Positions 1-10,000 of a stretch of DNA of 64,000 bases are shown in pieces. The notes under the pieces are model-generated. The model worked only from the letters and a program-made list of their open reading frames with translations, had not been told where the DNA came from and searched no databases. Location of the stretch: contig CAIPPE010000180.1 of the NCBI GenBank assembly GCA_903866825.1, forward strand, positions 1 through 64,000. The letters run 5' to 3'. A program made the translations under genes and the position numbers. Positions within the stretch are counted from its first letter, which is position 1; every line of letters starts with the position of its first letter. Source of the DNA: an uncultured Methylococcaceae bacterium (GTDB taxonomy: Bacteria > Pseudomonadota > Gammaproteobacteria > Methylococcales > Methylomonadaceae).

Positions 1-60
1 AAGAAATACTTGCAGGGCGCTATTTTAAAGCCACCCGATTTGACTAATAGCGTGTGCTAA
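1..60 (+). CDS. 3' end of an ORF entering from the left edge (..KKYLQGAILKPPDLTNSVC*), product unknown
   Basis: Open frame from base 1 to TAA at 58-60; too short to identify. Confidence 0.25.
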   Translation, partial: KKYLQGAILKPPDLTNSVC

Positions 61-292
61 ATACCATCAATACTTAGAAACATGTTGTCAAGTTTATGCT
101 GAATTTTTTTGGCAGAGTTAGACTCAACTGATTTTTTTAGGATAATGATCTGTGGCTGTTTTTATAGTTGATAGCCTGCAAACGATATAGTCGGCGATTT
201 CTTAAAGCTATCCGTGGACTTCATTTGATCAGAAACCATCAGATAGCCCGAAGAAACACCAGATCTATCTGACAGCTTTAAACAAACGGGGT

Positions 293-988
293 TTAAATAC
301 CTATCAAGGCAGTTTGCACGTTACTCCATTCGCCATGAGGAACTCTATTATCCCACCAGCGTAAACGATACTCCCGAGTTTCGTGGATATTACCTTCAGC
401 AAGAGGGCGTTCATCGTAATAGGGCTTGAGGGTATCAATAGCAAGAAAAGTCCACTCCCCACCATTAATACGACATTCTATCCAAACCCCGTCATGACCA
501 TACAGATTAAAACTTATCACGGCACGTTGACCCGAATTACCCAGTTCTACTAACACATCAGGAATGGGGACTAAATGTTCTGTTGTATTCATTGAAGAAA
601 TAATACCTAAATCATAACCCATCGCATCAGTGTAGCCAAGGCTCACTTTAATACGGTTAATCTGACTTGTTAAACGGTTTTTAATGCCCGGCTTAGGTGC
701 TGCCGGAGCATTAGGAAATACAGAAGGTAGAGGGTAATTAATCGTCTCATTACCAGAACCTGATACCATCAGGGTTTTATAAACGGTGGAGTCCTTAGCG
801 TCACGTTGAACGCTCGGATGCCAGTGTTGCAGCATCCAGATGTAATAAGTAAGATCCGTTTGCGATTGTTGAATTTCCTGATCACTAATGCCGCAAACAG
901 CCCCGTATACCGGTAATTTTAAACTGTAGTGCGAAAGCCAGACAATTTGTTGGTCATGCGTTGTTGGAAAATAAGAATTTATAGTCAT
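293..988 (-). CDS. Hypothetical protein (likely start MTINSYFPTTHDQQ at 988 rather than 1033)
   Basis: ORF track; MTINSYFPTT start looks more natural than the upstream extension. Confidence 0.6.
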   Translation of the reverse strand: MTINSYFPTTHDQQIVWLSHYSLKLPVYGAVCGISDQEIQQSQTDLTYYIWMLQHWHPSVQRDAKDSTVYKTLMVSGSGNETINYPLPSVFPNAPAAPKPGIKNRLTSQINRIKVSLGYTDAMGYDLGIISSMNTTEHLVPIPDVLVELGNSGQRAVISFNLYGHDGVWIECRINGGEWTFLAIDTLKPYYDERPLAEGNIHETREYRLRWWDNRVPHGEWSNVQTALIGI

Positions 989-1194
989 AATAAGAAGAGC
1001 TTCGGCTAGGTTAAGTTGCCCGCACAACATCATGAGTAATCAATGCTGCGATGAGTTGGCAGAAAATATAAGCTATTAACCGATAAGTTCTAATCCATAA
1101 GCTACTCGCCCAATTGAATGACTGTCAACATAAATATAATTTAATTGGAGCAATGTTAAATTCCAAACTCTAAGACTCAATAAGCCTGTTGGAC

Positions 1195-1416
1195 GCGGTC
1201 GCTAACACCGATGACTAGCTCACTATCTCCGGCAGCGAGGTCGCTAGCACTGATGACTAGCTCAATATCCCCGGCAGCGAGGTCGCTAGCACTGATGACT
1301 AGCTCAATATCCCCGGCAGCGAGGTCGCTAGTACTGATGACTAGCTTAATATTCTCGGCAGCGAGGTCGCTAACACCGATGACTAGCTCGCTATCTCCGG
1401 CTGAGAATTCGCTATC
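1195..1416. repeat. Tandem repeat, 42-bp unit, 5 copies plus partial sixth
   Basis: Units beginning at 1195, 1237, 1279, 1321, 1363, partial 1405; consensus gaggtcgctagcactgatgactagctcaatatccccggcagc. Confidence 0.9.
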
Positions 1417-1489
1417 AACCCTATTTTTGTCAATATAGTCGGCAACGACAATAGCAAAGGTATATCAATCATGCTTTGAAGCAATGTTT

Positions 1490-1655
1490 TTAAACAGCCC
1501 AATCTTCTATTCTCAAATCAGTAATGCGTTCAAATTTACGTACATTATGCGTAATGATTGTCGCGTTTATCGATAATGCCTGGTAGGCAATCCAAAGATC
1601 ATTGCATCCAATAGGTGTTCCAGCAGTTTTTTTTATCAACTTACAAGTTATCATT
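1490..1655 (-). pseudogene. C-terminal remnant of a VapC-type PIN-domain toxin
   Basis: Reverse strand reads ITCKLIKKTAGTPIGCNDLWIAYQALSINATIITHNVRKFERITDLRIEDWAV*, the canonical VapC C-terminus; no N-terminal half or VapB visible. Confidence 0.75.
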
Positions 1656-1773
1656 AATCCGCTTAAACAGGTATGACTTTATCCCTCAGTTCAGTTACTC
1701 TATATCCGGTTATAGTTTTTCGCTTTACATTATTAATCTATGCATTTAGCAACCACTTAATGACTATCCCAAA

Positions 1774-3321
1774 ATGCCACTGAAAAGTGCTTGCCCTCTG
1801 ATTACTGCTTTAACCAGTGCTGAAGCCTATCAACATCCGGTTAAATCTGTCAGTCTTGTTGAGACTCATATTTCCTGGGTGTTATTGACAGGCGATTACG
1901 CCTATAAAATCAAAAAGCCGGTCAACTTTGGTTTTCTGGACTTCTCCACTTTAGACAAACGTGCATTTTTTTGTCATGAAGAAATAAGGCTTAATCAACG
2001 TTTCTCACCTGACTTGTATCTTGAGGTCGTCGCCATTACAGGGACGCTAGACAAACCCCAAATGGGTGGAAGCGGAGATGTTCTAGATTACGCGGTTAAG
2101 ATGCTTCAGTTTCCTGGCGGACAGACACTCAGTGAACGCGCTGAACAGGGACAGTTAGCTGTTGATGAAATTGATCAACTGGCTAAGAGTGTTGCAGATT
2201 TTCATCTTACTATAGGAAACGCCACAGAAATATCTGCTTATGGACAGAGTACAGAAATTAAATATTGGTTTGATGAGAATTTTACTCAGATCAACCCTAT
2301 ATTGATCGAGGCAAAACACAAAACGCAATTGCAAAAGATCCAGCTTTGGGGGGACCATGAATGGAGCAACAAAGCGGATTTAATGCAACTGAGAAGGGAG
2401 CAAGGTTATATCCGTGATTGTCACGGCGATTTGCATTTAAGTAATATAACCCTAATCAATAACAAAGTCAGATTGTTTGATTGTATTGAATTTAATCCCA
2501 TGTTTCGTTGGATAGATGTCATCAGTGAAGTGGCCTTTTTAATGATTGACCTACTACATTTGGGCTATGAAAATTACGCGCACCGTTTTCTTAATCATTA
2601 TTTGCAAGTGACTGGCGATTATAAAAGCGTTGCCTTGTTAAGATACTATCTCGTTTACCGTGCACTGGTCTTTGCTAAAATCGCTTTATTGCGGGATACG
2701 CAACTATCCAATACTGACGACTCCAATAAACTCCGCTATAGCAGCTTTGCTAATCTGGCTGAACGTTACACCGAAGTCACAACACCTAAATTAATCATTA
2801 CGCATGGCTTTTCTGGTTCCGGTAAATCAACCTTTTCACAAAAACTGGCAGAAAAAATCGGTGCCCTGCAGATACGTTCAGATATAGAACGTAAACGACT
2901 GTTTTGTCATCAGGCAACTAAAAATGAGGATAGTAAAGTGGGGGCAGGACTTTATACACCACAAATAACACAAGAACTTTATCGCTATCTTGCCCAGTGT
3001 GGGAAAACAATAATGCTGGCAGGATTTTCTGTCATTATTGATGCAAGCTTTCTTAAAAGAGAACAAAGAGACCAGTTTCAACAACTGGCTATTGAGTGTA
3101 ATGCACAATTAATAATTCTTGATGTTCAAGCGTCTAATGAAGAATTATGTCGTCGCATAGTCAATCGCCAAAATGACTCATCAGAAGCGACTATTGACGT
3201 TTTGCATCATCAGTTACAATCAGTAGAACCCCTATCTATTGAAGAACACCCCTATGTTATTGCGATTGATACCGAAGCCAACAACACATTCGAAACACTC
3301 ATAGGCCAGTTGATAAAATAA
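1774..3321 (+). CDS. Bifunctional aminoglycoside phosphotransferase-like / P-loop AAA kinase protein
   Basis: DCHGDLHLSNI kinase-like catalytic motif in N-half and GFSGSGKST Walker A in C-half. Confidence 0.8.
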   Translation: MPLKSACPLITALTSAEAYQHPVKSVSLVETHISWVLLTGDYAYKIKKPVNFGFLDFSTLDKRAFFCHEEIRLNQRFSPDLYLEVVAITGTLDKPQMGGSGDVLDYAVKMLQFPGGQTLSERAEQGQLAVDEIDQLAKSVADFHLTIGNATEISAYGQSTEIKYWFDENFTQINPILIEAKHKTQLQKIQLWGDHEWSNKADLMQLRREQGYIRDCHGDLHLSNITLINNKVRLFDCIEFNPMFRWIDVISEVAFLMIDLLHLGYENYAHRFLNHYLQVTGDYKSVALLRYYLVYRALVFAKIALLRDTQLSNTDDSNKLRYSSFANLAERYTEVTTPKLIITHGFSGSGKSTFSQKLAEKIGALQIRSDIERKRLFCHQATKNEDSKVGAGLYTPQITQELYRYLAQCGKTIMLAGFSVIIDASFLKREQRDQFQQLAIECNAQLIILDVQASNEELCRRIVNRQNDSSEATIDVLHHQLQSVEPLSIEEHPYVIAIDTEANNTFETLIGQLIK

Positions 3322-3345
3322 TCAATTTAACTTCGGGAATACCTA

Positions 3346-4305
3346 ATGCATATTGATGTCTTTAATGGTGATGCCGATGGAATTTGTGCCCTTATTCAAT
3401 TACGATTGGCAGAACCCGTCATTAACGCAACGCTTGTTTCAGGCGTAAAAAGAGAGACAGCGCTTTTAAACAAGGTATCAGTACAAGCCAATGATTTTGT
3501 CACAGTGCTCGATGTTTCTTTAAAAAAGAATCGCCTTGCTCTTGATACTATTTTGCAACAGGGTGCTTTTGTGTTTTATGTTGACCATCATGAAACAGGA
3601 GAAATCCCGGCATATCCCAACCTTAAAATGATTATCAACACGGCAGAAGACACCTGCACCAGCCTGCTAGTTGATCATTACTTATCAGGGAAGTATCGAG
3701 CGTGGGCATTAACGGGAGCTTTTGGTGATAACTTACTGGCTAAGGCCGAGGAGCTTGCTAAAATATTATCATTAACTACAAAACAATTTGAGCAATTAAA
3801 GTCATTAGGTACTTGCCTTAATTATAATAGCTACGGAAGTTCTATCGCTGATCTCCATTTTGCGCCTGATAGACTATACCAGTCATTAGCCATCTATAAA
3901 TCGCCCTTTGAATTTATCAATGACAACCCAGTGATTTATGAAAAACTATTATGTAGCTACTATGATGATATGACCCAAGCCCAACGTATTCTCCCTGAAT
4001 ACCTAACAAATAAAGTAAGTGTCACTATACTGCCAGATGACGCCTGGGCAAGACGTGTGAGTGGCGTACTAGGCAATCATTTAGCTAATCTTTATCCTGA
4101 ACAAGCTCATGCTGTTATGAGCGTAAATTCCCAAGGGGGGTATCTAGTCAGTGTTAGAGCGCCTTTAATAAATCCGGTTGGTGCTGATGAACTGTGTTCG
4201 TTATTCAGTACTGGAGGCGGTAGAAAAAGAGCGGCTGGCATCAATCATTTACCTTCTGATCAACTGGCATTTTTTATGAGTACTTTCTCGGCTAAATACA
4301 AATAA
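3346..4305 (+). CDS. DHH-family phosphoesterase-like protein
   Basis: MHIDVFNGDADGICAL N-terminus, VDHHETG motif, C-terminal GGGRKRAAG (DHHA1-like). Confidence 0.75.
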   Translation: MHIDVFNGDADGICALIQLRLAEPVINATLVSGVKRETALLNKVSVQANDFVTVLDVSLKKNRLALDTILQQGAFVFYVDHHETGEIPAYPNLKMIINTAEDTCTSLLVDHYLSGKYRAWALTGAFGDNLLAKAEELAKILSLTTKQFEQLKSLGTCLNYNSYGSSIADLHFAPDRLYQSLAIYKSPFEFINDNPVIYEKLLCSYYDDMTQAQRILPEYLTNKVSVTILPDDAWARRVSGVLGNHLANLYPEQAHAVMSVNSQGGYLVSVRAPLINPVGADELCSLFSTGGGRKRAAGINHLPSDQLAFFMSTFSAKYK

Positions 4306-4418
4306 GGGGTGGCTTATCCTAGCCCACGCTATCCAGTTTGACAATCGCTCGAAATCAGCTACCTTGTTTAATTAAAGCATCAATAACTACTATAACAACA
4401 ATACGCTGAGGACTCCTG

Positions 4419-4805
4419 ATGAAACGATATAATTACTTTTGGATTTTTGTTTTAATGCTGGCTTCCAGCACTTCCTGGGCTTACGGTGGCGGCAGTAGCA
4501 GCTCAAAAGCCTGTGCCAAACCCACCTTTAGTGATTTTGTTCCTGCAGAAAATGCCGAAGTTGCGGCGGGTGCAGAGTTCTCATTTACGGCATCTGCAAA
4601 CACTCACCCCGAGAGCATTAAGGTGTCCGTAAAAGGACAGCCAACTGATATCAAGGTATCACCCAAAAATGGGGGCAGTGCTTTTGAGGTCAGCGGAACG
4701 TTACCCGCTTCATTAAAAGCCACTTACGCCAGAATTGCCATTGAAGCGGATGCCCAAAGCAATTGCAATGGCGGAGGTGGTTGGCTGGTGAAAATTAAAG
4801 ACTGA
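4419..4805 (+). CDS. Secreted hypothetical protein with Ig-like fold
   Basis: Signal peptide MKRYNYFWIFVLMLASSTSWA, downstream beta-rich domain. Confidence 0.55.
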   Translation: MKRYNYFWIFVLMLASSTSWAYGGGSSSSKACAKPTFSDFVPAENAEVAAGAEFSFTASANTHPESIKVSVKGQPTDIKVSPKNGGSAFEVSGTLPASLKATYARIAIEADAQSNCNGGGGWLVKIKD

Positions 4806-5042
4806 CTTTTTTGAAGCATCTGGGGGGTTGTTGGTTCAACGTCGACTTTTCCCTAGCATTTCGGCATAAGGAAATGCCATAAAAACCCGCAAGATGTTTT
4901 ATTCATTGATGCCAGTCAGTATTCAGAGTCAGCTATTGATCGAGAAGTTCTTAAGTAAGGCGAACCTCAAATTCGCATTTAAATATGCAGAATAAGATTC
5001 TGATCATTGATGTTTGGGGGCAGGGGGTACCTGGTCTGTTGT

Positions 5043-5420
5043 TCACAAATGCCATAGCACCACTGTATGTTCCTGGCAGATTTTTTCACTATCATTTTGG
5101 GAGAGCAGTTCTTTGGTTACACCACATAAAAAACTGTCATCCATGGTCGTAAAATAATGGCAAGTCTTGCATAGACCAAACGATTGTGACTGATTAGCTT
5201 TCTCCAATAACGACAAGCTCTGAGAAACCGTGCCTTTGGTCATACCTAGATAATTTGTCAGTGCTGCTGGAGTATCGCTGTATTTATTGCAACGCGATAA
5301 GTAGTTTAGGGCTTGTAAATGCACTGTTTGCAAACCAACTGCCGTACATTTTTTTCGTTCTTCTGAACGAATTAAAGCCGCAATACGCTCAATCAAATCG
5401 AACAAGTCTACTTTTTCCAT
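5043..5420 (-). CDS. MarR-family winged-helix regulator with Cys-rich C-terminus
   Basis: MTKGTVSQSLSLLEK recognition-helix-like segment; LCKTCHYF..LCG..ICQEH cysteine cluster. Confidence 0.65.
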   Translation of the reverse strand: MEKVDLFDLIERIAALIRSEERKKCTAVGLQTVHLQALNYLSRCNKYSDTPAALTNYLGMTKGTVSQSLSLLEKANQSQSFGLCKTCHYFTTMDDSFLCGVTKELLSQNDSEKICQEHTVVLWHL

Positions 5421-5752
5421 AGCGGCTATAGCTTATATAATTAGCGAAACGGCTTAGTTAGAACGCTTGCCTTGGCCCGTTGTTTCTCCTCGTCAATTTA
5501 ATTGACAAGATTTGCAACATTATAGCAAATCCATTTTTTCTGGTGAAATATTGCAACGGTCAGTACTGTTACTAGATGCGCTTTAAATGTTCACCCTTTG
5601 CTTCTGGTAAATAAAAAAGCTACATTCCACTATCACAACGCTTTTCTTATTTGCATTATTTGAATCGCAGTCATAGGCTTTGGCTATTGCAACTCCATTG
5701 AAACCGCCTACAGAGTAGAGTTGATCCCAGACTATGTAAAGTACCGAACCAT

Positions 5753-5776
5753 ATTCGATATTTATTAGTATCGAAT
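5753..5776. promoter_or_regulatory. Inverted repeat ATTCGATA-N8-TATCGAAT upstream of a TTGACA/TATAGT promoter
   Basis: Seen directly; the putative promoter follows at 5787-5792 (TTGACA) and 5811-5816 (TATAGT), 18-bp spacer. Confidence 0.6.
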
Positions 5777-5850
5777 CAAAAATTAATTGACATTGCCTTT
5801 AGATTATCTATATAGTATCGACTCGAAATAAATATTAAGAGGTAATTAAT

Positions 5851-6043
5851 ATGAGTACTGCAATTTTTTATCATCCGGGTTGCCGTGTTTGTTTAGAGGC
5901 GGAGCAAAGGGTAGTCGAAGCTATTGATCGTTCAAAATATCAGGTTGAAATAGTGGAAAGAAAAAGTGCCATCTTGAAGATGTGGTTGTTACCTGCAAAC
6001 GCATTAAACCGGGATCGGTAGGGATGTTGCCAGGTAAAAGCTA
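5851..6043 (+). pseudogene. Truncated/frameshifted thioredoxin-fold protein
   Basis: MSTAIFYHPGCRVCLEAEQRVVEAIDRSKYQVEIVE.. with CxxC, then frame change; 57-codon ORF ends 6021, other frame continues KCHLEDVVVTCKRIKPGSVGMLPGKS* to 6043. Confidence 0.45.
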
Positions 6044-6149
6044 ACCAAACCTTTTTAACATTTGACTCCTATCTTTAGGGTCGATAAAAACAATCAATAA
6101 TAGCGAATCAATACCTGTAGCGACTTATCAAACTGCGAGGAAGTAAATA

Positions 6150-6470
6150 ATGAAAATAAAAAAAATCGCAATCTGCATCTGCATATCAGCATTCCTTTTC
6201 TCACTTAATGCCTTTGGACTTGAAAACCAGGAGCACACCAGAAATGGTAACCCAAATCAAATGCCTGTGAACAATCAGGTCGCCTTTAATCCAGTAAATA
6301 AAGAGGGTACAAGATTAGTAGGTACAGATACTGCTCAACATAAAATATTAAATGAATCACCCATTAAAACTCAAGATGTCGATTTTTTTACTAAATTTTG
6401 TATCCTTTTGGGTATCACGATGTTTTATTGGATACATTGGCTAATAAGCACTAAGCCTCATAAAAATTAG
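6150..6470 (+). CDS. Hypothetical secreted/membrane protein
   Basis: N-terminal signal-like segment and a C-terminal TM (FCILLGITMFYWIHWLI). Confidence 0.45.
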   Translation: MKIKKIAICICISAFLFSLNAFGLENQEHTRNGNPNQMPVNNQVAFNPVNKEGTRLVGTDTAQHKILNESPIKTQDVDFFTKFCILLGITMFYWIHWLISTKPHKN

Positions 6471-6480
6471 CCTAAAATAA

Positions 6481-6673
6481 CAAGAAATCGTTCATGCCCG
6501 ATTCAAAACAATTTCTCTTGTCTTCCACAAAAGCGTTGGCGGTCATCGCCAAAATGGGAATATCCATGCCGTCAACCAGAAAGTACTACCCCAACATCCA
6601 GAGCTTCTTGAAGTTTCTGACGCTGAATGATTTCTTGGGTCAGTTGCACGGTGCGTTGCGCGAGCTTATCTGA
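6481..6673 (-). pseudogene. Remnant of a hybrid sensor kinase / response regulator
   Basis: Reverse strand reads SDKLAQRTVQLTQEIIQRQKLQEALDVGVV (kinase linker) then, in another frame, DGMDIPILAMTANAFVEDKRNCFESGMNDFL (receiver C-terminus). Confidence 0.7.
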
Positions 6674-7174
6674 CTACGTTACACTGCCACTCCTTAAAAT
6701 ATCTATTATTTCAGGGTGGATAAAAATAAATCAGATAGTTATATATACGAAAGACACCGGTTTAGATATCTTATCCGTTCGTCCTGGTATCAAAAACTGC
6801 CTTATTAAGACCTTAAGCGGTTCTTTTAATATCCAAATTTTGTATACTGTTAACAAAATTATTGATATTTGCCAAGCGGGACATGTTAAATCAGGTTTCA
6901 AGGATTATCAGGTGTTTGACTTTAATGGCACTGAAGCCATTAAACATAAATTGAATGAAGTACAGCTAGCAGAAGCCATAGCACAGTGTAATGCTAAGTC
7001 GGCAATGACTACACTGTTACTTTAAAAAGAGGATATTAGTTGCCAAATACCATAAGCTGAAACTTAAGAAATTCAGGTGTTCCGGATCCTTGGTTTAAAA
7101 TTTCAACAGCAGGTAAGCCCTATCAACAGAACACAAATTATCAAATCAATATCTTTATCAATCTTGAAGCAGGA

Positions 7175-10000
7175 ATGACAGTGAGTCTTATTCAATATGG
7201 CTTTCAAAAGCTAGTCTTACTTAATAGTGCGGGTTATAGTCGTGCCGAATTACCGCTGGATGATTCGGTATCTATTATTGCCCCCAATAACACTGGCAAA
7301 ACCAGCTTGATTAATGCCTTACAATTTCTGTTAATCCTTAACAAGCAGCACATGGACTTTGGGGCGCATAGTTTTGAAAACACCAAGCGCTTTTATTTTC
7401 CGGATAACAGCGCTTATATCTTATTAGAGATATTATTGCCCTCTGGTATGGCAGTGATTGGTTGTGTGGGTAAAGGGTTAAGCCATGATTATGAATACTT
7501 TGCTTATCAAGGCAGTCTTGACTTAGACGATTATCGTTTAGACGATGGCAAATTAGTCGCACAACCTAAATTAATGGCCCGTTTATTTGAACGCGGTAAA
7601 CCCGCCAAGATTTATCCACAGGCAGAGTTACGTGCCTTACTTTATGGAAATAAACAAAAACAACGTTCCGATGAACCCGATTTAACGATATTCCCTTTAG
7701 AGTTCACCTCGCAAGCGGCCACTTACCAACGCATCTTAACGCGCACTTTACGCCTGGATCGTTTAGACAGTCGAGAAGTTAAAAACTACTTACTAGAGAT
7801 CTTTAAAAACGACTTACAGGATCGTAATGTTGATTTTAAGAACGAGTGGGATAAATCCTTTGCCGATGTAAATTATGATAAATCCCAGTATGATGTGGTG
7901 TTTCGCAATCAAGGACGTATTGCGAACATGGAAGACAGCCAGCAACAGCAACGCGGTTTAAGAGGTAAATTAATTGCCTGGCGTCCCACCCTAGAACAAG
8001 GCCTTAATGAGTGGGAAGCGTACTATCATAAAGAGAATGACCAATTCACTCAGCAACAACAGGCTTTAACACTGACTGTTCAAAACCTGGAAAGCCGTCA
8101 AAAAGCCATTTACAAAGAACAAGCCGGGGTAGATGCTACTTTAAAAGAACAACAGAAAATTGCTCAGCAGCATCAAGAACTCAGTATTCGTTTTGAGTTT
8201 GTGAGTGACTTAAAACAACTGCAAACTCAACGCGAACTATTGCAAGAGCAACGCGATGAGCTAGTTAGAGTAATTAAAAATGCCGAACAACAAACCTCCA
8301 CCGACGCGATTAAACGTACGATTGCAAAACTGGAACAAGAGCAACAGGCGCTTAAACGCCAATTAGCCAGTCTGCATAATAATTTGTATCTACAACTGCA
8401 AAACTTATTACCGGCTCATCAGTTTGAGTTACTGACCCGTTTATTAGCTAAATCGGTTTTAAGCTTGCCTGTAGGGACAGATACTGCCGCGCAATTAACG
8501 GATAGCTCTGCCTTCAAAGAGTTTGCTGCTTTGCTAGGCAAACACTTAACAGCAGAACAGTTAATATTACCGGGCTTATCCTTAAATTTATCGTCCTTAG
8601 AACCCAATCTACTGATTAAAACCGCGCAAGAACTGGAAACAGAGCTTGATGATATCGCGCGTCAATTAGCCGAGTCTCAACAGTTACTGCAAACGCTGGA
8701 AACCTTAGCGAAACAAAAAGCCGAACAAACTCGCTTAGAACAACAAATAAACCTGTTAGATACCGATATAAAAGACTATCAACTCTGGCTATCTTTACAA
8801 GAATCAGCTTCAGCCAGACAGCAGCAACTCACCGACTGCACAGCAAAGCTTGCAGAATTAACAGACGAAGAAGCCAACCTGGCTGATCAGAAGAAACTTC
8901 TAACTCAGCAACAAGAACACAGTAAAGGCGGCCAAAAAGAGCTACTTAATCAGCACCAACGTATTCATCAAGCTCGGCAACAACGCTTGGATCAGCAAGC
9001 GCCGTTTACATTTCTGAAACAACTCCCCTTTATACCCTACATGGAAACCGCCACGTGGGTGATGTCTAGCTTAGCGGATCATATTGAGATTTATAATAAA
9101 GATTGCCGCCGCCTCAGAGATTTAGATGATGTACTGCATCGTCAATTGAGTGATTTACATATCGACGGCGTGAATAAGTTTCAAAACCAGGATTCTATTG
9201 AACAAGAGCTAGAAGCCTTATTTGCCTACACCGCTAATTTAAGTAAAGAACAAGCGGCCATAGAACGTAAAGCCCGTTCTGCCGTGGTACAAGTGGCGGC
9301 TATTTTACGTGATTTACGGGACAGCCTGGAAACCCTTAAACGTCGGATGCGCGAGTTTAATCATAAGATCAACAAACGTCAGTTGTCTGATTTAAAGGTG
9401 TTTAAAATAGAACCCAGAGAAGAAGAATCGCTGGTTAAAGCCATACAAATTTTAATCTCCACCTCTGAATTAGTCGAGTCGGGAGATTCATTTGATTTAT
9501 TTGACCAAAACACCGTACTGGATGATAAAGAGCTGAATCGCGCTAAAGATATTCTAATTAAAGAAGGTGAAGCACGAGGCGGCTTGCGGGTAGAGCATTT
9601 ATTCAGGTTGGTGTTTATTATTGCCAAAGAAAATCAAGCCCCCGCAGAATTTGAAGATATGGACAGTGCCGCGTCCAATGGAACCGTATTAATGGCAAAA
9701 CTCATCACCGGCTTAGCGATGTTGAACCAAATGCAAGATCCTCGTAAAGCTATTAAGACGGCTTGTTATCTGGATGAGGCGGCCTCATTGGATCAACATA
9801 ATCAGCGCAATCTGATAGAAATTGCCACTGAGTTTGGTTTTACGCTTATCTTCGCTTCACCTGAACCCCAAATCACTGCACGTTATTGTGTGCCGATTGG
9901 CACTACAAACGGTAAGAACTATATTAGCCGCATCAATTGGCAAATTTTAGAACCCCTGAGTAATGAAGCGCTCGATGAACTGGTTAATGAACCAGCATGA
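7175..10000 (+). CDS. SMC/JetC-like coiled-coil ATPase
   Basis: Walker A-like IIAPNNTGKTSLINAL; very long Gln/Glu-rich coiled coil; C-terminal SNGTVLMAKLITGLAML (signature-like) and TACYLDEAASLD (Walker B). Confidence 0.8.
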   Translation: MTVSLIQYGFQKLVLLNSAGYSRAELPLDDSVSIIAPNNTGKTSLINALQFLLILNKQHMDFGAHSFENTKRFYFPDNSAYILLEILLPSGMAVIGCVGKGLSHDYEYFAYQGSLDLDDYRLDDGKLVAQPKLMARLFERGKPAKIYPQAELRALLYGNKQKQRSDEPDLTIFPLEFTSQAATYQRILTRTLRLDRLDSREVKNYLLEIFKNDLQDRNVDFKNEWDKSFADVNYDKSQYDVVFRNQGRIANMEDSQQQQRGLRGKLIAWRPTLEQGLNEWEAYYHKENDQFTQQQQALTLTVQNLESRQKAIYKEQAGVDATLKEQQKIAQQHQELSIRFEFVSDLKQLQTQRELLQEQRDELVRVIKNAEQQTSTDAIKRTIAKLEQEQQALKRQLASLHNNLYLQLQNLLPAHQFELLTRLLAKSVLSLPVGTDTAAQLTDSSAFKEFAALLGKHLTAEQLILPGLSLNLSSLEPNLLIKTAQELETELDDIARQLAESQQLLQTLETLAKQKAEQTRLEQQINLLDTDIKDYQLWLSLQESASARQQQLTDCTAKLAELTDEEANLADQKKLLTQQQEHSKGGQKELLNQHQRIHQARQQRLDQQAPFTFLKQLPFIPYMETATWVMSSLADHIEIYNKDCRRLRDLDDVLHRQLSDLHIDGVNKFQNQDSIEQELEALFAYTANLSKEQAAIERKARSAVVQVAAILRDLRDSLETLKRRMREFNHKINKRQLSDLKVFKIEPREEESLVKAIQILISTSELVESGDSFDLFDQNTVLDDKELNRAKDILIKEGEARGGLRVEHLFRLVFIIAKENQAPAEFEDMDSAASNGTVLMAKLITGLAMLNQMQDPRKAIKTACYLDEAASLDQHNQRNLIEIATEFGFTLIFASPEPQITARYCVPIGTTNGKNYISRINWQILEPLSNEALDELVNEPA

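Noticed and set aside
1195-1416. Possible CRISPR array
   Set aside because: Units are contiguous 42-mers with no unique spacers and no cas genes nearby
6627-7025. 132-aa plus-strand ORF as a confident gene
   Set aside because: Its 5' part overlaps the antisense kinase remnant; no recognisable motif, so not listed as a feature
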